From positions 868,001 through 932,000 of the forward strand of contig OZ014424.1 of NCBI GenBank assembly GCA_963965975.1: a stretch of 64,000 nucleotides of DNA, written 5' to 3'. This DNA is from Xestospongia bergquistia (taxonomy: Eukaryota; Porifera; Demospongiae; Haplosclerida; Petrosiidae). Below the pieces are notes generated by a model, which was not told the origin of the DNA, searched no databases, and saw nothing but the letters and a program-made list of their open reading frames with translations. Position 1 is the stretch's first letter. Every line of letters begins with the position of its first letter. Of the stretch, positions 1 to 10,379 are shown one piece after another. The translations under genes were made by a program, and so were the position numbers.

Positions 1-1622
1 CATTTAGCACATATTTTGCTACAGCTGTTGCTGGGGGTGATACCCCTCCAGAAATTTCAGTCAAATTATTAGCAGTCTCTGCAATAAGTATGTGAAACCT
101 TGTAATAATGACCTTATATGTATCATGTCCTTTTAGTACTTCTAAGTCTTATTAATGTGTACAGTCTCCGAGTTACAGCTACAGTGATAAATGTATTAAG
201 TGTTGCTAAAGTGCTGGCTTTAGTCTTTATTAGTATACTCGGAATATGGCAACTTATTAAAGGAGGTTTGTACAAGAAGCCAGAAAGAGAGTATGCTATT
301 TTTCTTCTTCACAGATCACGCAGATAATTTCACTAATGCTTTTGAAGGTACTACCACATGTCCTGGAGAAATGGCCCTGGCTTTTTATTCAGTGCTATGG
401 GCTTATGCTGGATGGTAAATTTATCTATGAATAATTGTTATTAACTATGTAACTTAATTCATTATAGGAATGTACTAAGTTACAGTGTAGAAGAGAGTAA
501 ACATGTAGAAAAGTAAGTCATTACTATATTAATTGATATTAATTTTGTTAATAGAAACTTACCTCGTGGAATCTTAATAGGTTTACCAATTGTTATTGTG
601 TGTTATCTCTTTGTTAACATTGCTTATTTTGCTGGTTTGAGTAAAAGTGAAATGCTCTCTTCAACAGCAACCGCACTGGTAAAATAAAGTATATAACATC
701 AACTTTAATAAAGGTATCTTTTAGACATTTGGTCACAAGACATTAGGCAATGCTGGTTTAGTTATTCTACCATTGTTAGTAGCTACATCAACTCTTGGAG
801 CAGCCACTGGTGGTATGTATGCTGGATCTAGAGTTACATACGCTACATCACGTGATGGGAACTTCCTTGAAATGTTTAGTGGACTACACAATAAGTTTAA
901 AACTCCAGTAGCAGGAATAATATTTCAGGTATGAAGAAAACAATAGGAAAAGAATGAAAAAGAGATAGCCACAGCTAGACAGCAGAGATAAATAAATGTC
1001 CAAAGAGTAACGTTAAAATTTTATTTCACAGGGTCTTCTTTCTCTTGCTTTAATCTTTGCTGGTAATGTAACTCAACTTATAAATGGAGTTAGTATATTT
1101 CAATGGATCTTCTATTGTTTGGTGTTTGTTGGATTATTAATAATGAGATTTACAAAGAGACATGAGAAAAGACCCTTCAAAGTAATGATAAAATAAAAAT
1201 AATAAAACAATATTTATTTGCATTTTTAAATTTGTGTGTAGGTCTGGTTTATAGTACCTGTTCTAATGATACTAATATTCCTAACCCTCATTTTAATTCC
1301 TTTAATTTTGGTTCCTGGTCAAAGAGTATATACCATTGTGGGACTTATCTTGATTTCACTTGGATTACCAGTATATTACATCTTAATATGGGATAGGTTC
1401 AGACCTCAAGTCTTTAACAAAATCAGTGGTAAGTTAGTAAATTTAGTATGTATATAACTATAACAATATTATATTAATGTAATTATATATATTGATTAAC
1501 AATAATGTTATGTTCTAGTAATATATCTGATGATTTGTTTTGTAGAGAAACTAACTAGTATTTCTAACTTACTACTGGACTTATCTACACCATCAAATGA
1601 TTCTTCCTGTATTTCCGAATGA
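1..1622 (+). CDS. SLC7-type amino-acid transporter, copy A (5' truncated by window edge)
   Basis: This is the 3' part of an APC-superfamily transporter of the SLC7 light-chain type (LAT/b0,+AT/xCT group), which exchanges or takes up amino acids across the plasma membrane. The window opens inside exon 1, at the loop between membrane segments 3 and 4. Spliced exons follow through the segment-6 motif ([11 protein letters not shown]), the EESKHVEKNLPRG loop, segments 7-12, and a C-terminal tail ending at the TGA at 1620-1622. The introns are short GT-AG introns. The first 60 bases and several introns are almost identical to copy B (for example around 490-690 against 2,940-3,150), so A and B are a recent tandem duplication. 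Family assignment is strong; the substrate is not predictable. Confidence 0.85.
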
Positions 1623-1882
1623 AACTGAGCTTTCTCAATGTAAAATATTAAAATCTAAATCATTGTCTAATTCCAAGAACATTATTTGTAATATTATTAT
1701 TATTATTAATTTATATCAAAGATTGGTAAATGAGAACTCAATTATAATAATATAATATTATGTCATTGCAGTAGATAATAAAATCAGTGGAATTGGTTAG
1801 TCCATTGAACTAATATTTGAGTTGCACACCCCTCCTCCTTCATCTAGATGAATGGGCGGGGTTTTCTTTGAAAACAGTAGTA
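1623..1882. other. Intergenic spacer between SLC7 copies A and B
   Basis: About 260 bp of AT-rich sequence. It should hold the 3' UTR of copy A and the promoter/5' UTR of copy B. I saw no distinct motif. Confidence 0.6.
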
Positions 1883-4101
1883 ATGTCCTCTGATTCAATT
1901 GAGTTGAGTGTTCTATCATCACAAGATAAAGAAACCAATATCTCACAATCTGATACTGAAGGAGAAAGCAATAATGAAGACAATGTCAAGTTGTTACCAA
2001 TTGACAATTCACAAGAGAAGAGCAGTAGTGGATCAAAAGGCAACTCTGTTCCCAAAAGTGATGTCAAACTTCAAAAAGAGTTGACTGTCTTTAATTCAAT
2101 AGCAATAGTGGTTGGTCAAATTATAGGGTCTGGAATTTTTATTTCATCCACTCAAGTCCTCCAATATTCCGGCTCATTTGGACTCACTTTAATATTTTGG
2201 ACTCTAGGAGGTCTTATAGCTATGGGTGGGGGTCTGGCATATGTAGAACTAGGAACCATGATCAAAAGTTCAGGAGGAGAATATGCATACATTAGAGAAG
2301 GGTTTTCATTTAACAAAAAACGACCAGCATATGTGGTTTTTGGTACTTCTTTAGGATTCTTATATTCCTGGACGTATATTATATTTTTACGTCCAGCATC
2401 CAATGCCATTATCACTCAAGCATTTAGCACATATTTTGCTACAGCTGTTGCCGGGGGTGATACCCCTCCAAAAAGTTCTGTCAAATTGTTAGCAATTTGT
2501 GCTATACGTATGTGATACTAATGATACTGTTATTGTGATCACTTGTGTTTTGTTTTTCTAGTATTTATATGTGTTCTTAATGTGTATAGTCTCAGAGCTA
2601 CTGCTATGTTGATGAATATATTAAGTGTTGCTAAAGTACTTGCATTAATGTTTATTAGTGCACTTGGATTATGGCAACTTATTAAAGGAGGTTAGTAGAG
2701 AGAGAGAGAGAGGAGGGGGGAGCAAAAGGGCGTGGATTATGTATTGTCTTTCTCACAGATCACACAGATAACTTCACTAATGCATTTGAAGGCACTACCA
2801 CATGTACTGGAGATATAGCACTAGCTTTTTATTCAGTGCTATGGGCCTATGATGGATGGTAAGACCTATATCTTAGGAACTTTGAAAACGTTTATTGAAT
2901 ATTGTCTCCATTATAGGAATGTATTAAGTTACACTGTAGAAGAGAGTAAAAATATAGAAAAGTAAGTCATTACTATATTAATTGATATTAATTTTGTTAA
3001 TAGAAATTTACCTCGTGGAATCTTAATAGGTTTACCAATTGTTATTGTGTGTTATCTCTTTGTTAACATTGCTTACTTTGCTGGTCTGAGTAAAAGTGAA
3101 ATGCTCTCTTCAACAGCAACTGCACTGGTAAAATAAAGTATATAACATCAGCTGTAATAAAGGTATCTTTTAGACATTTGGTCACAAGACATTAGGTAAT
3201 GCTGGTTTAGTTATTCTACCATTGTTAGTAGCTACATCAACTCTTGGATCAGCCACTGGTGGTGTATATACTGGATCTAGAGTTATGTACGCTACGTCAC
3301 GTGATGGGAACTTCCTTGAAATGTTTAGTGGACTACACAATAAGTTTAAAACTCCAGTAGCAGGAATAATATTTCAAGTAGGAAGAAAGAACGGAGAGAG
3401 AGAGAGAGAGTCAGGGAGAGAGAGAGAGAGAGAGAGTCAGAGAGAGAGAGGAGAGGAAGTATAAATAAAAAAAGTAGTGGACACTGGACAGAGAGTTAAC
3501 TCAGTCAAGTGACAAAGGTGATATTATTTTTTTTTTATTTCACAGGGTCTTCTTTCTGTTGCTTTAATACTTGCTGGTAATGTAACTCAACTTATAAATG
3601 GATTTAGTGCTTTACAATGGATGTTCTATTGTTTGACATTTATAGCACTATTAATAATGAGATTTACTAAAAGAAAAGAGAAAAGACCATTTAAAGTATG
3701 ATACAATATTACAAAGAAAAACAACTAGTAGTGTTTACATTTATTTAGGTTTGGTTTGTAGTACCTTCAGCAATGATTATAGTGGCTATCTTTCTCATTA
3801 TGGTTCCCTTAATACTAGTCTCTGACCAAAGAATATACACTCTTGTTGGGTTGTTCTTTATTCTACTAGGACTACCAGTATATTACATCTTAATATGGGG
3901 GAGATATAGACCTCAAATCTTAAACAAAATTAGTGGTAAGCTAGTTAGCTATCACTTATGCATAACTTTATTTAGTGTGGGGTAATAGTGTAATATCTCT
4001 TTATTTATTTTATAGAGAAATTGTCCAATGTTTCTAATTTACTATTCGACTCATCTATTGCGTCATTAAACGATTCTTACTCCTACTCCACTTCACAATG
4101 A
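1883..4101 (+). CDS. SLC7-type amino-acid transporter, copy B (complete, 9 exons)
   Basis: A complete gene with exons 1883-2507, 2562-2690, 2759-2858, 2917-2961, 3004-3127, 3174-3377, 3546-3695, 3749-3935 and 4016-4101, giving 549 residues, the usual SLC7 light-chain length with 12 membrane segments. I chose the ATG at 1883, which precedes a charged cytosolic N-terminus of about 65 residues. Segment 1 carries the substrate-site GSGIF motif and segment 6 carries LWAYDGW. In SLC7A5-11 a cysteine in the loop between segments 3 and 4 bonds the SLC3 heavy chain. Here that loop reads AVAGGDTPPKSSVKLL and has no cysteine. Introns 2 and 6 contain (GA)n tracts. Plasma-membrane amino-acid transport is inferred from the family. 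Confidence 0.9.
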
Positions 4102-4377
4102 AACTAAGTTATTAAAAAATTAATAATGAATTGTTTTAATTTTAGTGTTAAAGATATAGTTACAAACATCATATTTAAACAAGTGGTATTTATTGTATTA
4201 TAAGAGACATCAGCACATTATCAAATGACAGTAATTTATCATGAATACATGGCAGATACAGTGATTAGTATTATATTATATAGTACATTTATTTAATATT
4301 ATGTTATATAAACTGTTTAATATTAAGACAATTAATTATTGTTAGTATATTGTCAGTATTGAATATAAAACAATGTT

Positions 4378-4504
4378 TTAAAACAATCCTTTTCCTTTTT
4401 TCACTACTTTTACAATCACAAAAGCTACTACACCAACTACTACAATAACTATTAAAACTATAATAATTATTAATTTAATTGATCTCTTCTGATGCTTCTC
4501 AGCC

Positions 4505-4559
<55 letters not shown>

Positions 4560-6610
4560 GTTCATTTCACGATACATTTATTAGGGCAAATATTGTACCT
4601 TTTCTAATTGCTTAACTCCCTCTGAGATCTTATGCAGTGCTCTTTCAACATTATAATCAATTCTATCCAATATTGTTCCCTACAAAAGAGGAGAGTATGT
4701 ATATATCGCTATTAGTACTAGTAATATTGAACACAACTGCTTTAATAAACAAACTTTTGCTACTTCCATTGAAGACCTATTGCTGTGACACTTGTGGTAC
4801 AACAGGAAAATAAACTGTAGATACGCTAATGACAACTGAAGCTTGCATTATCATAATACATGTATTATATAACACTAGCAATAATGTAAGTATTGAAGAC
4901 AGCTGACAAAGTTTTTATACATTTGTAGCAGTTTTTAGGATAAAGGTGTCATTGATCTTACCTGTTCAACAATCATAGTGGCCAAGTCCTTGTACATTTC
5001 ATTGATTTCCGATATAGATTGTACAATTGATTGTATTTCTCTCTCTCTTTGTTCAATAATTTCAGTATTGTCTTCTAGTTGAGCCATTTGACCACCTGTG
5101 AACCCTAATAATGGATACATAATAGAGAGAATGGATATATAAATTATATAAATGGACACATGTTAACTTATCAATGGATGTATGAAAACATATTCATCAG
5201 AAATGGATACATGAGGTCAGTATTACCTTTATCTACTAAAACTTCAACTTCTTCCTCTTCATCAAATGGTGAATAAGATTGCTTGCCTTTCTCTGCCGAT
5301 GCCAGTGAAGGTTTTAACTCCCCACTGATAACCCTTTCCTCTCGACTCTTCATTCCTGTATTAAATAGATTTAAATTAGAAATCTATAAGAGATATATTT
5401 ATTGAATAATATATGACTTATTAGTCTCAATCCTAATCTGTAGTATCAGTCTGAGTCTGTCTATTTCAGTAGTTTATGTTAGTCATAGTCTGTAACTTGG
5501 TATTAGTCTCAGATTCTCAGTCTCAGTCTAAGTTTAGGTCTCAGTCTTACTTCTTAAATAGTTTGATTGTGATTTCCTGAAGTTTACTGAGAGTTCTTGT
5601 AATGTCAGAGCTAAAGATGACATGACATTTTTAGCAACCTTCTTCTCTTGATCTGAACCATGTTTAGCTTGACTGTTAATAGCTAAAAGACCTTGTTTAG
5701 CTCGACTAAACATCTAAAAACAATACAACAATTTTAATAAAGGTCTTTGACCATCTCTCCATTCATCCATTAATTTGTTGCCCACCCACCAATCCATCCA
5801 TCCATCTATCCACCCACCCATCCATTCATCCATCCACCCACCCATCCATTCATCCATTACTTGTGTTATTTCTGCTGTCAATATATCAATAGCATGTTCT
5901 TCTTCCACATCATCAAACACATCAGGACGTGTACTATGTTTCTCTTGTAACTCTTCCAATTCTTTCACTAGAGGAAGTTATACAAGTATTATGTCTATAC
6001 CACATCCAGTACATTTAGTACTGATATGTCTACATTAATATATAATATAGGTCAGTATCATTTCCCCCTAGTTATTAATAGTTATAATTAAAAATATTTA
6101 AAATTTGGATGACAATGTGTGTGACATACTTCTTCTCTTGATTTGTGTGACTTCGTATTCAATCTGAAAAAGAGAAAGAGGGAGGGAGAGAATAATATTT
6201 CAATTCATATTGAAGTTTTATTAACTTACCTCTCCTAATAAATGAGTCCTAAATTAACAGGAGCATCCCCATAACAGAAAGAAACAAGATACATTGATGA
6301 CATCATTATTACATCATTATACTTACCAATCAGGAGCAACAGCTACAGCTGTAATATCACCTTCTCCGTGACTGTCACGTTTAACTAATGACACAGTGTC
6401 ATCTCCTGAACTCTGAAAGTAAATGGTACGGAACTAATATTAATGGGCGGGGTCTTAACTTACCCATCTGACGTCCATATCCCCTGTTTGTGTTCGGGCA
6501 TTTTTCTGTCGCATTTGAAGGAACATAGTCGTGTGAGAGCGGTAAGCACCAATATGGATCTGGCCAACAGGAGTTATGGCCACAATAGTCGGTCTAGCAT
6601 AAGTAGCCAT
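4378..6610 (-). CDS. STX16: Syntaxin-16 (Qa-SNARE)
   Basis: A minus-strand gene starting at the ATG at 6610 and ending at the TAA at 4380-4378. In order the exons encode an N-terminal segment ([14 protein letters not shown]..., followed by FLQMRQKN), an Habc region ([42 protein letters not shown], then [20 protein letters not shown]), a linker with MKSREER, the SNARE motif ([37 protein letters not shown]) and a C-terminal anchor of about 20 Ile/Val residues ending KKGKGLF. The zero-layer glutamine is the last residue of MIVEQ, just before an intron. Order and wording match animal syntaxin-16, the trans-Golgi SNARE for endosome-to-Golgi retrograde fusion. It lies inside the SLC7 cluster on the opposite strand and starts 215 bp from SLC7 copy C. 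Introns contain a (GA)n tract and a TCCA-type minisatellite. Confidence 0.93.
4506..4557. repeat. (GA)n microsatellite in STX16 intron
   Basis: About 26 uninterrupted GA dinucleotides. It lies in the intron between the exon encoding the end of the SNARE motif and the exon encoding the membrane anchor. Confidence 0.95.
5755..5862. repeat. TCCA/CACC minisatellite in STX16 intron
   Basis: A degenerate tandem array of TCCATCCA/CCACCCA units. On both strands it makes artefactual open frames (WMDGW on one, HPSIHP on the other). The true exon ends before it, just after the Habc segment LTAEITQ. Confidence 0.85.
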
Positions 6611-6825
6611 GTTGTAGGATTAGAGGTAACGTTGACGGGTTAATACGGTAAATCTAAAAAGCATAGACAAAGATAACAACAGCTTTTAATGGAGTATATT
6701 CTCTAATGGGCATAGGAAGGTCTTCTCGTTCTCACAAAAAGGGACAGTTATTGCTTGCTTTAAGAGCTCCACCCACTTTGGGCGTGACTAATTAATAAAC
6801 GTGAAGCCCGGTGTGGTCAATAATA
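6611..6825. promoter_or_regulatory. Shared divergent promoter region, STX16 / SLC7 copy C
   Basis: There are 215 bp between the STX16 start codon (minus strand) and the SLC7 copy C start codon (plus strand). Both 5' UTRs and both core promoters must fit in this space. It is less AT-rich than most spacers nearby and contains TTTAAGAGC and CACCCAC-type motifs. No TATA assignment is made. The bidirectional role is inferred from geometry. Confidence 0.55.
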
Positions 6826-9029
6826 ATGGATGTTAACTTTGCAGGATCTAGCAAGTCTGAAATTGAAGGAGAGAGCACTACTGAGGAAGATGTCAAACTT
6901 TTACCAAAAGAACACATTGTAAAGAATTATGGCAGCTTGAATGAAGCAGAAGATAAAGTTATTATCATGGAGAAAGCTTCTAAGAGTTCTGTAGGACTTC
7001 AGAAGGAGCTAACTTTATATAATTCTGTAGCCCTTGTCATTGGTGAAGTGGTTGGCTCTGGAATTTTTATCTCATCCACTCAAGTCCTCCAATATTCTGG
7101 GTCATTTGGATTCACTTTAATATTTTGGATTATAGGGGGGCTTATAGCAATGGGTGGGGGTCTGGCGTATACAGAACTAGGGATCTTGGTAAGAAACTCT
7201 GGAGGAGAATATGCATATCTTAGAGAAGGGTTTTCATTTAACAAGAAACGACCTGCATATGTGGTTTTCGGTAACACATTAGGATTCTTGTACACATGGT
7301 CATTTATTGTAATGATACGTCCAGGATCTACAGCTGTCGCTGCTCTAGCGTTTGGTACATACTTAGCACAAGCTGTTGCTGGAGGTGACCCTCCTCCTGA
7401 CATCTCTGTCAAGTTGCTTGCTGTTAGTGCAGTAAGTAAGTGACTAGTAACTAATAATCAATGGTCATCTCCTGTCTTCTCTCCTAGTATTTCTCTCTTT
7501 TATTAATGTATATAGTCTCCGAGCTACAGCTATGATAATAAATATGTTAAGTTCTATCAAAATACTAGCACTAGTATTTATTAGCACACTTGGAATATGG
7601 CAACTTGTTAAAGGAGGTTAGGAGAGAGAGAGAGAGAGAGAGAGATGGTTGATATGCATACTTACATTGGTTTTCCCTTGTAGATCACACAGATAATTTC
7701 ACTAATGCATTTGAAGGCACTACCACATGTACTGGAGATATAGCGCTGGCTTTTTATTCAGTGTTATGGGCCTATGATGGATGGTAAGACAATGTACATT
7801 AGCACTGCACCTAACTTTATTATAGGGGGATATTGGCCTACTCTGTTGAGGAAACTAAAAACTTGGAAAAGTAAGTTTAAATTTGCAAGATATCTTGTCA
7901 TGAACATACATCTATTAACAAAATGTTTCTATAGAAACTTACCTCGTGGAATTATCATTGCTCTAGTATTGATTACTATGTGTTATCTCTTTGTTAACAT
8001 TGCCTATTTTGCTGGTTTAGATAAAAGTCAAATACTCTCTTCAACAGCAACTGCACTCGTAAGAAAATGGTCTCATTGCTTGGTGCTTAGTCTCATCTCT
8101 TTTAGACATTTGGTCATGTGACATTAGGTGAAGCTGGTTTAGTTGTTATTCCGTTATTGGTAGCTACATCAACTATTGGCGCAGTTGCTAGTGGGGTATA
8201 TTCAGGGTCTAGAGTTCAATATGCTACATCACGTGATGGGAACTTTCTTGAAATGTTCAGTGGAATTCATAATATCTTTAAAACTCCAGTGGCAGCGACA
8301 ATATTCCAAGTAAGTAGAGTTAAGTAAGAGAGATAATGATAGACTTTACAAAGTGACAGAAAAGACTCAGTTTTCTTTCTAATAGGGTCTTCTTACTGTT
8401 ATTTTAATATTTGCTGGTAGTGTCACTGAACTTATTAATGGAGTCAGTGCATTAGAATGGGTTTTCTATGGACTGGTATTTATAGCACTATTAGTAATGA
8501 GATTTACTAAACAACATGAAAAAAGACCATTTAAAGTAAGATTTAATGTAAAGGGATGACAATGTACTGGAAAAAAGTTATTTTTAAGCAGGTCTCTTTG
8601 TGCTCTATTTAATAAATAGTTAGAAATTTTCATGACAGTTGACCATTTAATTTTAAAAATATTTTTTCCTTAACTTTACACAGGTATGGTTTATAATACC
8701 ATTAATTATGATCTTAGTAGCTGTCTTTCTTATTGCTGCTCCCTTAGTACTAATCCCAAATCAAAGAATCTCAACTCTTATAGGTTTATTCCTAATTCTA
8801 TTAGGAATACCAGTATATTACATCTTTATATGGGAGAGATGTAGACCTCAAATCTTTAACAAAATCAGTGGTATGTTGTGTTATAAGTATCTATCAACGA
8901 AAACTGTAGTAATTCACTTTTATTTACTGACTGATGTTTTATTTTATAGAGAAACTAACTAGTATTTCTAATCTGCTCTTGGATTCTTCTACAACATCAT
9001 CTGATATTCTCTCTCATACTATTCAATAA
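6826..9029 (+). CDS. SLC7-type amino-acid transporter, copy C (complete)
   Basis: The third SLC7 copy, more divergent from A and B. The ATG at 6826 opens [16 protein letters not shown]; an open GTG codon just upstream is not needed. Segment 1 has [10 protein letters not shown] and segment 6 has VLWAYDGW, followed by [15 protein letters not shown]. The intron before the latter must end at the AG just before GGGGATATTGG (about 7826), because reading through creates a stop. Segments 7-12 follow, ending at the TAA at 9027-9029. The loop between segments 3 and 4 ([16 protein letters not shown]) again lacks the heavy-chain cysteine. Intron/exon structure matches copy B. It is transcribed divergently from STX16. 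Confidence 0.9.
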
Positions 9030-9270
9030 AACTATTTATATCAACATCTTTTCATTGTATCATTTGCTAATATAGTTATGATCACCAGTAATAATATTTG
9101 TTTATTACAGGTAAAGAAATAATAACATCATTGCATTAAATACTATTCCTTTATTTTATTTTTAAATAAATTTATTTTTGTACTGAAATAAATGACATTG
9201 CTACCAGCATGCATGCTCGCCATGGCAACCTAATATTATAGAATGCATTATGAATATAATAACTAATTGT
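9030..9270. other. Tail-to-tail spacer, SLC7 copy C / MRPL52
   Basis: About 240 bp of AT-rich sequence between two convergent stop codons. AATAAA-like strings occur on both strands. Apart from presumed polyadenylation signals I see nothing. Confidence 0.5.
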
Positions 9271-10167
9271 TTAATTGCTATCATGATCAGGGGTCTTGTC
9301 CAAATTATTACAAGTATTTTCTAACTCTTGTTCATCTGTTTGACTCAAACCTTTTGCTAAATCAACTTCTTTAAGTAAAGTTTTGATACGATACTAAAAG
9401 AAAAAAATCAAATGTATGACTAACTAGTAATAACTATTATTAATATTATGACTAACTAGTAATAACTATTAATAATATTAAGACTAACTAGTAATAACTA
9501 TTAATAATATTAAGACTAACTAGTAATAACTATTAATAATATTAAGACTAACTAGTAATAACCATTATTAATATTAAGACTAACTAACTAATAGTAATTA
9601 TTAAAGATACTTACATTTAAATGTGTGTTCTTTGCTTTTCTTTTCTGTCTTCTTTTACTAGTAAGTGGAGCTGGACGTCCATCTTTAAGTGTGTGTGATA
9701 TTAGAGTTATAGGATGTGATTAGTAATCACTTACCAACATAAGACCAGTCAGGTAGATCAGTAAGTGGTCCATATGATGTACCAGTACGAGATTGACCAT
9801 GTCTATAAAAAAATAAAGAGGAAGCAAGTCTCAAAATAAATTATCATTTTCAATTTCATTTTGTCTAATAAGAGCTAGTTCATACAAAACAAACTTGATT
9901 ATATTAATCATAGAGGTCAATGTTCATTATATTAATCATAGAGGTCAATGTTCATTATACTAATCATAGAGGTCAATGTTCATTATATTAATCATAGAGG
10001 TCAATGTTCATTATATTAATCACAGAGGTCAATGTTCATTATATTAATCATAGAGGTAAATGTTCTAAATGTAGTTTAACGTACTGTTCTCTCCAATTTC
10101 CTCCGGCTCTTACTTCTCTTGTGATATGCAAAGATCTGATGCAGTACCTTGACTCCACCCAGTGCAT
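9271..10167 (-). CDS. MRPL52: Mitochondrial ribosomal protein L52
   Basis: A four-exon minus-strand gene: 10085-10167, 9735-9802, 9615-9682 and 9271-9393, giving 342 nt or 113 residues, about the family length. The N-terminus (MHWVESRYCIRSLHITREVR) is Arg-rich like a mitochondrial presequence. It is followed by AGGNWREQ, then TSYGPLTDLPDWSY joined across a phase-1 intron to DGRPAPLTSKRRQKRK, the diagnostic bL52m core (animal proteins read [21 protein letters not shown]). The end is acidic. It is a component of the mitochondrial large ribosomal subunit. Two of the introns are filled with minisatellites. The start lies 212 bp from the divergent SACM1L start. Confidence 0.92.
9413..9602. repeat. 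32-bp tandem repeat (~6 copies) in MRPL52 intron
   Basis: Units of about 32 bp begin with GACTAACTAGTAATAACTAT and differ at a few AT positions. The array fills most of the intron between 9394 and 9614. There are no unique spacers, so it is an ordinary minisatellite. Confidence 0.9.
9896..10066. repeat. 28-bp tandem repeat (~6 copies) in MRPL52 intron 1
   Basis: Head-to-tail units of 28 bp contain ATTAATCATAGAGGTCAATG. Copies differ by one or two bases. The array ends about 18 bp from the splice donor of exon 1. Confidence 0.92.
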
Positions 10168-10379
10168 AAGACTATTACTGTATACTGTGTATGGACAACC
10201 AATATAATAAAGAGATTAACCATATGATTTTAAAGCTAATATTACCTTGTGATAGTAGATGTAAAGATCTATAGCTCAATCTTATTGAAAAGGTCATAGT
10301 GACCATCTTAGCTAACCACGTGGATAACGTACACGGAAATGCCGTAATAATTACCTTTTAGTATACGGAGGAGGAAAGG
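10168..10379. promoter_or_regulatory. Shared divergent promoter region, MRPL52 / SACM1L
   Basis: There are 212 bp between two divergent start codons. The region contains CTAACCACGTGGATAACG (a CACGTG E-box) near its SACM1L side. A short minus-strand open stretch around 10240-10302 is out of frame with MRPL52 and is not counted as coding. Confidence 0.5.

Noticed and set aside
1817..1882. N-terminal extension of SLC7 copy B from a TTG codon
   Set aside because: The open frame begins at TTG. The first ATG (1883) gives a normal-length cytosolic N-terminus like copy C.
5714..5968. [13 protein letters not shown] repeats as part of syntaxin-16
   Set aside because: They come from the TCCA minisatellite; a donor follows LTAEITQ, and the next exon continues the family sequence.
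9413..10066. Regular direct repeats of 28-32 bp resembling a CRISPR array
   Set aside because: The units abut with no unique spacers, there are no cas genes, and they lie in introns of a metazoan gene. They are minisatellites.
10240..10302. Minus-strand ATG (MVTMTFSIRLSYRS...) as first exon of MRPL52
   Set aside because: Its donor phase does not fit the next exon and the compatible frame has a stop. The exon at 10085-10167 joins in the correct phase and aligns with the family.
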